Assembly (NCBI GenBank): GCA_036940085.1
Contig: JALLBK010000451.1
Location: 1 to 28,310, forward strand
Reading direction: 5' to 3'
Length of the DNA stretch: 28,310 nucleotides
From: Discostella pseudostelligera
Taxonomy: Eukaryota > Bacillariophyta > Thalassiosirophyceae > Thalassiosirales > Thalassiosiraceae
In this document: piece after piece, positions 20,285 through 28,310 of the stretch
Numbering within the stretch: the stretch's first letter is position 1
How the letters are laid out: each line of letters starts with the position of its first letter
Made by a program: the position numbers and the translations under genes
The notes under the pieces: model-generated
Told to the model about the DNA's origin: nothing
The model's database searches: none
Seen by the model: only the letters and a program-made list of their open reading frames with translations

Positions 20285-22546
20285 CTAAGATTGCTGACTT
20301 GTGTCACTGCCTGCACCCACAGGTCCGCCTTCTTTAATTTTGTACAGACTCTTCAAGTATCGATTTAATACATCGATCTCCACTCTTCTCAACTGTGCCT
20401 TCATACCATCGTCGATGGCATAGCGATCGGCATCCTTACTCATAGGTTCCAGCTCGATATACTGCGCTGCGGGGTACTTCATTCTGATTTCCTCTTCGAT
20501 ATGCCGCACCTCTCGCTCAACCGCGCGCATAACATCCTCCGCATACCAGCTGAGCAAGACACGCAAATCTCTATCCAATGACTGCTTGGCATCGAAAAAC
20601 TCTTGCTGATACCGTGGAAGGAGCTTCGCCGCAAGAAATGTACCATCGAAATCTACCTCTGCTTTATATGAAAATGTATCTGGTCCTGTCCATTGACTTT
20701 GAACTGAATACACATGATCAATACTTCGACGAGAGAGGATGATTTTTTCAATATCTTCTCGAGTTGCCTTGTCCAGACCCTGTCCAATCAAGAAGCGATG
20801 GTTGATGGTTGCCAATGACATTCCTACCACAGCCAATAATCCAGCAATGCCAACGCCCGCCATACCGTCAAACACAGGCATTCCAGTGTACTGAGTCAAA
20901 CCAATGCCACCAATAGCCAGCACAACACCTAAACATGCAGCACCGTCCTCTAATAACACCGCCAATGTTGCCGGATCACGAACCTTGGTTGTGACATATG
21001 TCCAAAAGGATTTGTCCTTATCACCATCAATGCGCATGGATGCTCTAATGCCTTGAATGGTCTCCTTAAATACATAGCCATCGACCACAAAGCTCAATGC
21101 CAAAACACCCCAAACCTCATTGGGCACCTCGGAATGAATACTAGGATTTATCAGTTCGCCCACAGCATGGGTCATACTGATCCCCGCACCTAAAAAGAAT
21201 GTGCCTAATGCACTGACCTGAGATGGATGCATGAGAGATACACCCTGTGATAAAAAAGACGAGGTAAGAAATGTTGTACAGACACTCACCAATGCCCAAA
21301 AGTAAATTGCCTTCCCATATCCATACGGATGCGATCGATCCGGAGCATGTTTCGATGTATTCAACCCCACCAACAACAGTGCCTGATTGCCACAATCTAC
21401 CACAGAGTGAACAAACTCGGAAAGCATAGCCGAGGATCCACTCGATAATGCCGCGGCTAATTTCGCAGCGGCAATAATAAAATTCCCAGCAAGGGCACGT
21501 TGGACATTTCTCATTGTCGTAGCACGTGATTCCGCCTGCTGTTCTTGTAACTTTTGTTCCATGGCCCGTCGACGGTCGAGATGACGCTGTGGATCGGAGA
21601 GGGTAGCATCGGAGGAAGAGAATTTGTATTGGTATATGGCGTTTGTAGATGTAGAAGTGGGTGCATCGGTTGGTGTTTGGCTTTCGCTGCCTTTGTTGAC
21701 ATCGTCTTCGTCTGTACCAATGGCACTCGAAGTCAGTGCCGACCCTGATACCGATTGATCCAATGGCCTGCTAGACGGGGGTGAAGATGACGAGGAAGAA
21801 GATATCGCGTTGTCTCTATCCGATGATGTATTCTGATCCAAACTTTTTCTTTTCATAATCAATCCACCTTCTCCATCGAGCAATACTTCGGCTCCATTCA
21901 AATAGTCGGCAAAGTCATCCTGTGTTTTAGCAGGAGGAAATGTTGGATCTTGTTGGGATATGGTACTAGTAGGTGGTGAGGATTCCATCTCATCTACTTC
22001 TGATTTTATGGCAGCAAGGTATTCTTTTGGCACGGTTGTCTTTGACTTAGGTTCAGAATGTTGCTTGGTAACATCTGACTTCTCAGCAGTTGACGAGTTC
22101 GTTGCATCACTGCCGAAACATCTAACACTCGAACTTCTAATATTGTAATTTTTTCGATCCAGCGATCTTGAAATAACCGCGAAACGACGAGGTGACTGAG
22201 TAGACAGCAATTGTAGCATATTCGTATTCTCCATCGAATTGCCCCTCAACAAATGACCCCTCCTGTCATGTTGTAACTGTAACAATGGCGATTCTGCGAA
22301 TGTTGAAGATGCAGAGAGGCGCAGTAGATGCCTATTTTGAGTATGCAAGTTTCGTTCATGTATCCTTGAAATGACGGAGGACGGCAACTGCCGACATTCA
22401 TTGCCGGCACAAGCCGTGGACGAGGGCGCCGACGACCCGCAGCCATGATGGTTGCCGTAGCCGAAGTGATAGTGATCTCTGCGTCCCTCAAGCCGAGGAA
22501 ATTGAAAACAGTTGCGATAGCTCGAACAAATCGAGCTGGCCCTCAT
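20285..22546 (-). CDS. Cation diffusion facilitator, SLC30A9/ZnT9-like
   Basis: A probable zinc or related metal transporter. Human SLC30A9 acts at mitochondria. A single exon of 753 aa. The first about 150 residues are Arg/Ser/His-rich with few acids, ending near SSVRCFGS, which fits a mitochondrial presequence. Residues 150-310 are acidic/Ser-rich and probably disordered. The CDF core runs from about 345: AGNFIIAAAKLAAALSSGSS, HSVVD (H380, D384, the HxxxD of TM2), HPYGYGKAIYFWAL (406-419), VLLEDGAACLGVV (530-542, the LLED signature of the ZnT9 branch), MPVFDGMAGVGIAGLL, then FSYKAEVDFDG (625-635), also typical of that branch. The C-terminal domain (about 600-735) is longer than in bacterial CDFs and helical. 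ATG 22546 is the first in frame. It is divergent from the GDP-sugar transporter. Confidence 0.88.
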   Translation of the reverse strand: MRASSICSSYRNCFQFPRLEGRRDHYHFGYGNHHGCGSSAPSSTACAGNECRQLPSSVISRIHERNLHTQNRHLLRLSASSTFAESPLLQLQHDRRGHLLRGNSMENTNMLQLLSTQSPRRFAVISRSLDRKNYNIRSSSVRCFGSDATNSSTAEKSDVTKQHSEPKSKTTVPKEYLAAIKSEVDEMESSPPTSTISQQDPTFPPAKTQDDFADYLNGAEVLLDGEGGLIMKRKSLDQNTSSDRDNAISSSSSSSPPSSRPLDQSVSGSALTSSAIGTDEDDVNKGSESQTPTDAPTSTSTNAIYQYKFSSSDATLSDPQRHLDRRRAMEQKLQEQQAESRATTMRNVQRALAGNFIIAAAKLAAALSSGSSAMLSEFVHSVVDCGNQALLLVGLNTSKHAPDRSHPYGYGKAIYFWALVSVCTTFLTSSFLSQGVSLMHPSQVSALGTFFLGAGISMTHAVGELINPSIHSEVPNEVWGVLALSFVVDGYVFKETIQGIRASMRIDGDKDKSFWTYVTTKVRDPATLAVLLEDGAACLGVVLAIGGIGLTQYTGMPVFDGMAGVGIAGLLAVVGMSLATINHRFLIGQGLDKATREDIEKIILSRRSIDHVYSVQSQWTGPDTFSYKAEVDFDGTFLAAKLLPRYQQEFFDAKQSLDRDLRVLLSWYAEDVMRAVEREVRHIEEEIRMKYPAAQYIELEPMSKDADRYAIDDGMKAQLRRVEIDVLNRYLKSLYKIKEGGPVGAGSDTSQQS

Positions 22547-22999
22547 ATTGACTCCTGCCGCTCTTTGGTATTATGGGCATGAATCAAAGACTCCCCTTCA
22601 ACGCCTACTACTACTACGATCGTCGGCGGCCATGGACCTCTCGCTTGTTTGGCGTCGTTTGTCGGAGAGGTGGACGGCGTCGAATCTTCCCGACGCCAGA
22701 CAGACGAAAGATTTTGCTCAAACTCAGGACGCTCGCCGGACAGACGAAGCTAATAATTGAGAAGGCTTGGCACTTTGTACAACAAGACAACGTGAGGGGA
22801 AAAGTTTTGCGATCTTGTATACTGTCTCACCGTAACGAATATCGCTAATTGAACTCAACTTTCGTGTCTTAGAGACCCATGCACCGTTCCCAACACCAAC
22901 ACCCAAAACAACAATAACAATATCGTAGACCATGACGATGACGAGTAGTATAGATAAGCCCACGAATCATTAATCTCTACTACGCACCCTTGTAAAGCC
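22547..22999. promoter_or_regulatory. Divergent intergenic space, CDF / sugar transporter
   Basis: 453 bases between two divergent ATGs. Arg-rich open frames on the plus strand (22573-22848) come from CG-rich words and have no recognisable domain. An A/C-rich tract (CAACACCAACACCC near 22890) precedes the transporter start. No clear element is identified. Confidence 0.4.
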
Positions 23000-23950
23000 A
23001 TGTCAGAATCCAAAGCCTTCTACGCATCCACCCCCTTCGCCGTGGGCGGCTACATGCTATGCTCCGCCACCCTCCTCATCGCGAACAAATATGCCATCTA
23101 CAAAGTCGCAGCACCCTCCTTCATTTTATTCTCCCAATTACTCGGCACAGCCATTGTCGTGAAAGCCTTTGCGGCAATGGGACAAATCGAATGCGATGCA
23201 CTTGAGAAAGAAAAGCTTAAGAAGTTCTTACCAGTGGCACTCATTTTCTTAGCTACGATATTTAGCAATATGAAGAGTTTGCAGTATGCCAATGTGGAAA
23301 CATTTATGGTATTCCGGTTCTCGACACCATTGGTGGTGAGCATTGCCGATTATTTATTTCTAGGAAGGAAACTTCCCAGTCCAGCAAGTTGGACTTGTCT
23401 ATTTGCTTTACTAGTTGGTGCAATTGGATATGCGGTCACCGATTCAGCATTCGAGGTCAAGGGATATACATTCTGCGCAATTTGGTATTGTATCTTTTGC
23501 TTGGATCAGATTTATCTAAAACATATTACCAATACGGTGAAGATGCAGAGTAATTGGGGAAATGTCTTTTATTCCAACTTCGTGGCGAGTTTGCCGTTGA
23601 TTTTCACCTTTATCAGTGATGCTGATGAAATTGAGGCCTTGAAAAATATATCCTTCGAGGCATCGGTAGCCGTCTTCATTAGTGTTGCGCTGGGTGTGGG
23701 AATGTCCTACTTTGCATGGATGGCAAGATCTCTACTGTCGGCGGCTAGTTTTACCGTAGTGGGAAATGTATGCAAAGTTCTGACAATTGTAATGAATGTA
23801 TCACTTTGGGATAAGCATGCGAGTCCGACGGGAATTTTGTGTCTAATGTTCTGTCTTGGGGCAGCGTACTTTTACAAGCAGGCACCGATGCGGGCTGACA
23901 ATAAGGATTCAGATGATGTCGAGTTGGGAAAGAATTTATTACCCAAATAA
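23000..23950 (+). CDS. GDP-sugar (GDP-mannose/fucose type) transporter, DMT superfamily
   Basis: A Golgi or ER nucleotide-sugar antiporter supplying glycosylation in the lumen. A single exon of 316 aa with about ten hydrophobic helices and no cleavable signal. Two motifs that define the GDP-mannose branch are present in variant form: FYSN (190-193; FYNN in yeast Vrg4) and VVGNVCKVLT (253-262; GALNK region). The stretch GVGMSYFAWMARSLLSAASF and SLWDKHASPTG matches plant GDP-sugar transporters (GONST3/GFT-like). The C-terminus is charged (DNKDSDDVELGKNLLPK). ATG 23000 begins MSESKAFYAST. A triose-phosphate translocator is less likely because the binding-motif regions fit the GDP-sugar group. 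Which GDP-sugar is carried cannot be decided. Confidence 0.85.
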   Translation: MSESKAFYASTPFAVGGYMLCSATLLIANKYAIYKVAAPSFILFSQLLGTAIVVKAFAAMGQIECDALEKEKLKKFLPVALIFLATIFSNMKSLQYANVETFMVFRFSTPLVVSIADYLFLGRKLPSPASWTCLFALLVGAIGYAVTDSAFEVKGYTFCAIWYCIFCLDQIYLKHITNTVKMQSNWGNVFYSNFVASLPLIFTFISDADEIEALKNISFEASVAVFISVALGVGMSYFAWMARSLLSAASFTVVGNVCKVLTIVMNVSLWDKHASPTGILCLMFCLGAAYFYKQAPMRADNKDSDDVELGKNLLPK

Positions 23951-24083
23951 GTTTTGATGATGGGTTCGAGGTGTGAATATTATGATCACGGAATAGTGTG
24001 GTTTCAGTTAGTGAGACTTGTCAACAGTAACAGAATTAATTCACTTCTTAATTGATCCGTTTCACGCGTATCAGTGCTCACAG

Positions 24084-25883
24084 TCACAGGCCAAGCCTTT
24101 TCAACAAATCATACAGCACCCTATTCTTCTTCAACTTGTCATAATACACCTCCGCTGCCATTTGCTGAAGAGCTATGCTGTAACTAGGATATGAATGCAT
24201 CACCGTTGCCAATTTATCAAATGGTACTTTCGCGTCTCTCGCCACTGCAATTTCTGATATCAGTTCCCCTGCCGATGGAGCAACAATAGATGCACCTACA
24301 ATTTGTTTTGTTCGTCTGCTATATACAATTTTGATGAACCCATTCGAATCAACACCTTCACAGATGGCCCGATCGATTTTGGCTAATGGACGAAATGATA
24401 TGGACACATCACTCTCCCCGTATTGGTCGATTGCCGCTTGCTCAGTTAATCCAACCGATGCCACCTCAGGGTCAGTAAAAGTTGTCGACGGCACATCACT
24501 CAACACCCCTACATCCTTCAGTGGGAGGAGAATATTCCTAGCGGCAATCGCACCCTGAAATCCGGCATAATGTGTAAATTGTCTATCTCCGGTGCAATCA
24601 CCAGCTCCAAAAATTCCCTTGACAGTAGTTTGCAATTTGCTATCGACACATATTCCACCACCATTGGTGGCATCCTTGGTTTGTACTCCGATATTTTCAA
24701 GACCCATGTTATTAATGTTTGGTACTCTGCCGGTGGCAACTAAGATATGATCACCAAGAATTGATTCTTGAGAAGAAAGGGAGACTTTAATGGTTGATCC
24801 GACACCGCTTTCCTTGCTACTACTTTCGGTTGTCACCGAAATAACTGCTTGATTGCACATCACATCTATTCCCTCGTTTTCCAACACTCGTTGCAGTACC
24901 ATAGATGCTTCAACATCCGCATCCGGTAACAGTCTCGGAGATTTTGATATTAGCACGACGCTACAACCAAGCCGTGACATTGCTTGGGATAATTCACATC
25001 CGATTGGTCCACCTCCCACGACAATCACTTTCGTTTGCTTAACTTTCTCCATTTTTGGATTCAGTTTGTCAATGGAAAGGAATAATTCATCCCATACATT
25101 TTCATATGTCCAATAGGGGATAGTATCCAGCCCTGCAATATCCTGGAGCATGGTAGTACTGGGAGTAGCTCCGGTGGCAATGACAATGCCATATTTGGCA
25201 TGGAGTTGATAGGTACTGCCATCGTCATCACCATCCAATTCATTAGGAGTATTTGTTACATTCACAGTCTTCGCATCATGAAAGAACGCTTGTCCATGTA
25301 CTACATGAATCCCCAACGACGCCAATACTTGTGGACTATCATCCTCGTCGTAAATGCGTTGCCTATTTTCGTCAATACTTCGTTTGACATCTCGTAACAT
25401 ATTATGCAATATTGCATCATAGTTTTTGCTATCATCCTTCCCATTTCCATACTTTTCATTCATTCTTCTCCATGTGTGCACACGCTTCGCCGCGGCCAAG
25501 ATTGTTTTGGAGGGTATGCATCCGGTCCATGTACAGTCTCCACCCACCCGTGAGGATTCGACGAGACAAACTGATTTGCCAAACGTTGATGCAAATTTTG
25601 CAGCGGTTAGTCCTGCCGATCCTCCACCTATTACAATCATATCGTATGATGTGGATGAGAAAGTAGGTGCCGAAGAGGAATTGATCGCAGTAGAAGTAGT
25701 GGTTGCTGTAATTGCTGCTGCTGCTGCGGATGGTGATGGAAGAATGCAGTTACTGCTACTGCAATATTGTCTTGCCGATGTGAAAGTCGATGGTACAAAT
25801 GCTTCGACATGTCGATGCAGAATGATGAATAATGTTAGGAGGCACACGAGATTTGTTAGAATCATGCCATCGGATGTCGGCAT
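24084..25883 (-). CDS. Plastid-type mercuric-reductase-like flavoprotein disulfide reductase
   Basis: Class I pyridine nucleotide-disulfide oxidoreductase (glutathione reductase/lipoamide dehydrogenase/MerA superfamily). A single exon of 599 aa. Residues 7-28 are a signal peptide ending VEAFVPS, a classic A|FxP diatom plastid junction, then an Ala/Ser/Thr-rich transit region. The FAD motif is IGGGSAG (85-91). The redox-active pair C117/C122 sits in GGDCTWTGCIPSK. The NAD(P) motif is VVGGGPIGCEL (288-298) and the second FAD motif GIFGAGDCTG (423-432). The C-terminal dimer domain has VMHSYPSYS (His 563) in place of the HxHPTxSE of lipoamide dehydrogenase, so the usual Glu partner is not at its normal place. 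There is no N-terminal HMA domain and no C-terminal vicinal Cys pair, so true mercuric reduction is doubtful. ATG 25865 (M7) is an alternative start. The substrate is unknown. Confidence 0.88.
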   Translation of the reverse strand: MPTSDGMILTNLVCLLTLFIILHRHVEAFVPSTFTSARQYCSSSNCILPSPSAAAAAITATTTSTAINSSSAPTFSSTSYDMIVIGGGSAGLTAAKFASTFGKSVCLVESSRVGGDCTWTGCIPSKTILAAAKRVHTWRRMNEKYGNGKDDSKNYDAILHNMLRDVKRSIDENRQRIYDEDDSPQVLASLGIHVVHGQAFFHDAKTVNVTNTPNELDGDDDGSTYQLHAKYGIVIATGATPSTTMLQDIAGLDTIPYWTYENVWDELFLSIDKLNPKMEKVKQTKVIVVGGGPIGCELSQAMSRLGCSVVLISKSPRLLPDADVEASMVLQRVLENEGIDVMCNQAVISVTTESSSKESGVGSTIKVSLSSQESILGDHILVATGRVPNINNMGLENIGVQTKDATNGGGICVDSKLQTTVKGIFGAGDCTGDRQFTHYAGFQGAIAARNILLPLKDVGVLSDVPSTTFTDPEVASVGLTEQAAIDQYGESDVSISFRPLAKIDRAICEGVDSNGFIKIVYSRRTKQIVGASIVAPSAGELISEIAVARDAKVPFDKLATVMHSYPSYSIALQQMAAEVYYDKLKKNRVLYDLLKRLGL

Positions 25884-26568
25884 GTTGTGATGGTGATGAA
25901 GAGCGGAAAACTTCCTAGTTCCCTCGGAGCTGAGACTACGTTTGCAAGAAGTTAGGTGACGGTGCCTCGCCGTGAGACAATATTATCGTAGGAGGTTCGT
26001 TGTCCACCATCGTCGTCGTCGATTGTCGATTGTCGATTGTGGATCGTCTCGACTCGTCGACCGTCGACGGTCGCCTCTCCCGCCAAAACCATTCTGTCAC
26101 CTCCACGTGTAGACTGGCGACGGACGGAAGCTGCGCGCCATGGAGTGGGTGCAAGGTTGACGTCAAGAAATTTTGGAATCGTCTGCCCGTCGAGTGCAGC
26201 CGAGGTTTCTCGAGAAAGGACCGCGGCAGCTCGAATGAAAAGACAGCCATCCGAATTTCAATCGCATCAGAGATTCAAAATCAAAAAGCTGATCTCGTTC
26301 GAAAAGTATCGAACCTTCTCGAACATCGATTTGAAATCGATTTTGAAAATGACCACTTTGCGCGCTTTCCCGCGGACCTCCTGAACGTCAACCTTGCACA
26401 CACTCCATGCTGAAGTCCACGTAAGGATCAGTACTGATTGTAAATACAGAGTCCAACGTGATTTACATAGGGTGGAGTTTAAAATTAAAATTCGAATTTG
26501 AATACTTTCACAGAGGAATCAATACAAAACGAAGCCCCACAGAAGATCCCCTTCAACCACAAATCCAA
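25884..26568. other. Intergenic stretch with CG-rich short repeats
   Basis: It contains three tandem GATTGTC words near 26020-26040, GTCGACCGTCGACGG-type overlapping palindromes near 26056-26071, TCTCCCGCCAAAA (26077-26087, E2F-like), TTTCCCGCGG (26366-26375), a 17-base near-palindrome ATCGATTTGAAATCGAT (about 26323-26342) and a perfect 12-base palindrome ATCAGTACTGAT (26427-26438). A 138-codon open frame on the plus strand has no ATG at its start and no recognised domain, so it is not called. Confidence 0.5.
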
Positions 26569-26650
26569 CCATCACCCATCACCCATCACCATCACCATCA
26601 CCATCACCATCACCATCACCATNCCATCACCATCACCATCACCATCCACC
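26569..26650. repeat. CCATCA microsatellite with one N
   Basis: About 80 bases of CATCAC/CCATCA words. An undetermined base at 26623 lies inside the array, which shifts phase there, so the true repeat length is not known. His-rich and Ile/Thr-rich frames across it are artefacts. Confidence 0.93.
26623..26623. other. Single-N contig join
   Basis: The second of two N positions in the window. Like 16992 it is a lone N with matching sequence on both sides, as when contig ends that stop in a repeat are abutted. Confidence 0.7.
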
Positions 26651-26788
26651 ACTTCGCACTTCGGTCTGGCGGATCATGACGTCCACCATTGATACCATAC
26701 CATCCGCTACAACTTCTGACAGCGGCCGGCTGCTGCCCTTAATTGGCCGTCGAAATCGGAATCGGAATCGGAAATCATTTGCCACTGC

Positions 26789-27040
26789 GAACCACCCAAT
26801 ATATTTATGACTTCTACTTGCCGCGCAGCAGGGTGGAGGATGATTCGCCGTTGACATCCACAATGCTTCACCACTGTTATTGTTGTGACTTGGCGACAAC
26901 GGATTAGCCAAGCATAACAATTGACGGACCCAATACGTCTGCTTTCTTCCCAAAACTACAACTAAATGACCGATTTCTGTGATTAATGCCACATATTCTG
27001 TCAGTGCCGACTGTGACGACTTCATCATCGATATGCCCCC
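26789..27040 (-). pseudogene. Relic of Ty1/copia retrotransposon RNase H domain
   Basis: The minus-strand translation begins GGISMMKSSQSALTEYVAL, then YWVRQLL, then HNNNSGEAL, NHPP and RSHKYIG. This is the order of the C-terminal RNase H signature of copia polyproteins (GG-SW-S--Q---LS--EAEY-AL, W-R-LL, DN-(G/S)A--LA-NP, R-KHI), with several residues lost or changed and an upstream in-frame TAG at 27046-27044. The rest of the polyprotein and the LTRs are not seen. CoDi-type copia elements are common in diatoms. It is a dead fragment, and the match is by eye. Confidence 0.45.
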
Positions 27041-28310
27041 CTCCTAAACCAAATACTGACTATCGCTTTCGCCTACTACCCAAGAATATTACGTAAATCC
27101 ATCCCCGAAATGTCACATCATCTAATTATGAACAATCTCCCATAAATTCTATGCAAATCTCCCGTACTTCGTTAGCGACTTTCTTCAGGTGAGCAAGCGA
27201 TACAATTTTGCTATGTGTACGGGAAGGAAATAAATTGCTGTCGGTCGTCGGTGCTTATTAACTTGGAGGGGAAGTTTAGTTTTCGTAGCATTCTCCTTTG
27301 ATACAAGCACCAACAAAAATCTTTCATGGAAGGGGGGGAATGTATTAGACTTTTCACGCACTTGTATACTTTCCACAAACCATGTTCGTGATTTCGGCAT
27401 TCCCTACAGTTTCTCGATCGGTGTGCCAATCAATGTCAATTGTTCAATTCATTATTGTTGTTCGATTATCAAGCCTATGCGCCTGTGCTAACCATTCTGT
27501 GAATCGCTATCTCTAGCGAGAACCACTACAAATTCAACGTTCAATAGCCCTTTGGTACATCGAATGTTTATGGTCGGATGGGGGGATCATGGGCGAAGCT
27601 TCGCGACGTGTTGGAAACAAATCGCGTGACTTTATGGTAGTCGATTTATTATTCTTTGGATTACGCATCTCCGAATTGTTATTGCAGATACTGAGTTCCA
27701 TTCGTACGTTGAAGGAGAGCCGGCGGTGGTTGTGGTGATGGCGGTATCAACAAGCAACAATAACATGTGGTCTGCCAGGAACCTACCGATGTTCTATGAT
27801 GATGTGTACTAGTGTAAATTGAGATGACGGTGAGGAGGCGTTCGGTATCAAACTGATGGAAAACAACCATCTCTTGGAGTTGGAACGACAAGATGTACGA
27901 CTTGGTGTCGAGGTGCTGGTGGACAAGCAAGGCTGGAAATGAACGGGGTAGATCGCACGCCATAATCACATGATGTGATTGCACTCTCTTAAGACGCTAC
28001 CGATCTCTTGTAGCAAAGTAAGCAACATTTATGCGTCACTGCATTATGATTTGTTCAGGATTACATCTTAGTGATCATCCTTCTGTCGGTGTCGGCCGAT
28101 CTAGATCTACGTGGAGGGATGAGGGTCATTGAGTCCACGTGTAGGCTGAGTGCACCAAAATGACTGGCAGTGGTCGTTTTATGTTTCTTCTTCTGCTTCT
28201 TTCCCTTTCTTGTCCCTTCTTGTGCGCACATTTCACTTTAGCACATTATTTTTTGTGCACTTGCATCGGATTTGCCGCGTCGCCTTCGCCGCCCATGGTG
28301 AGCATTAATC
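27041..28310. other. Gene-free end of window with short inverted repeats
   Basis: No convincing gene. The longest frame (27984-27679, minus) has an irregular composition. Visible structures are GCGAAGCTTCGC (27593-27604), AATCACA-TGA-TGTGATT (27964-27980) and CTACGTGGA paired with TCCACGTGTAG (28107-28144, 18-base loop). The final 100 bases include C/T-rich tracts (TTCTTCTTCTGCTTCTTTCC) that could precede a gene beyond the window. Confidence 0.45.

Noticed and set aside
22573..22848. 91-aa Arg-rich plus-strand frame between CDF and transporter genes
   Set aside because: Composition follows CG-rich words in a divergent promoter, with no homology recognised.
26000..26413. 137-aa plus-strand open frame
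   Set aside because: It begins without an ATG, crosses GATTGTC repeats and palindromes and an E2F-like word, and shows no domain.
27679..27984. 101-aa minus-strand frame
   Set aside because: Irregular composition, no domain and no splice partner found.

Overview
The window reads as nuclear DNA of a diatom or close photosynthetic stramenopile, most likely a centric diatom. Genes are compact and intron-poor, with five short GT-AG introns of 70-102 bases recognised. Two or three proteins carry an N-terminal signal peptide followed by an A|F-type junction typical of secondary-plastid targeting. There is a nuclear tRNA-Phe with a pol III terminator, and a decayed Ty1/copia fragment. Species cannot be named from the sequence alone.

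Region 1 (1 to about 5,820) is unlike the rest. It has almost no CG dinucleotides (12 in the first 1,620 bases by my count). It is full of simple and minisatellite repeats and holds only broken coding remnants, including an eroded minus-strand gene at about 183-2465 whose reading continues in frame past TGA codons. It looks like methylated, mutationally decayed heterochromatin.

Region 2 (about 5,830-25,890) is a dense gene block: a 1,297-aa S/N/Q-rich protein with a conserved core and coiled coil (-); tRNA-Phe (+); tocopherol O-methyltransferase (+); an unknown C2-like membrane protein (-); alpha-SNAP (+); a CreA-family protein with plastid and twin-arginine thylakoid targeting (-); Dph6-type diphthine-ammonia ligase with RidA-like domains (+); cytosolic-type sulfotransferase (+); a SLC30A9/ZnT9-like cation diffusion facilitator (-); a GDP-sugar transporter (+); and a plastid-type mercuric-reductase-like flavoprotein (-). 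Several pairs are divergent and share 200-450 base promoters. The genes are housekeeping and plastid functions with no obvious common pathway. TTTCCCGCC/TTTGGCGC (E2F-like) elements recur in the intergenic spaces.

Region 3 (about 25,890-28,310) has normal CpG content, no convincing intact gene, short inverted repeats, an ACC/CAT microsatellite with an assembly N, and a relic of a copia RNase H domain.

Two single-N positions (16992, 26623) look like contig joins. The first has a 72-base duplicated flank that artificially frameshifts the Dph6 gene; counting the duplicate once restores one 946-aa frame. I saw no clearly new multi-gene system. The most notable items are the sharp CpG-depleted compartment, the unknown 1,297-aa and 451-aa proteins, the thylakoid-targeted CreA homologue and the recurring E2F-like element.
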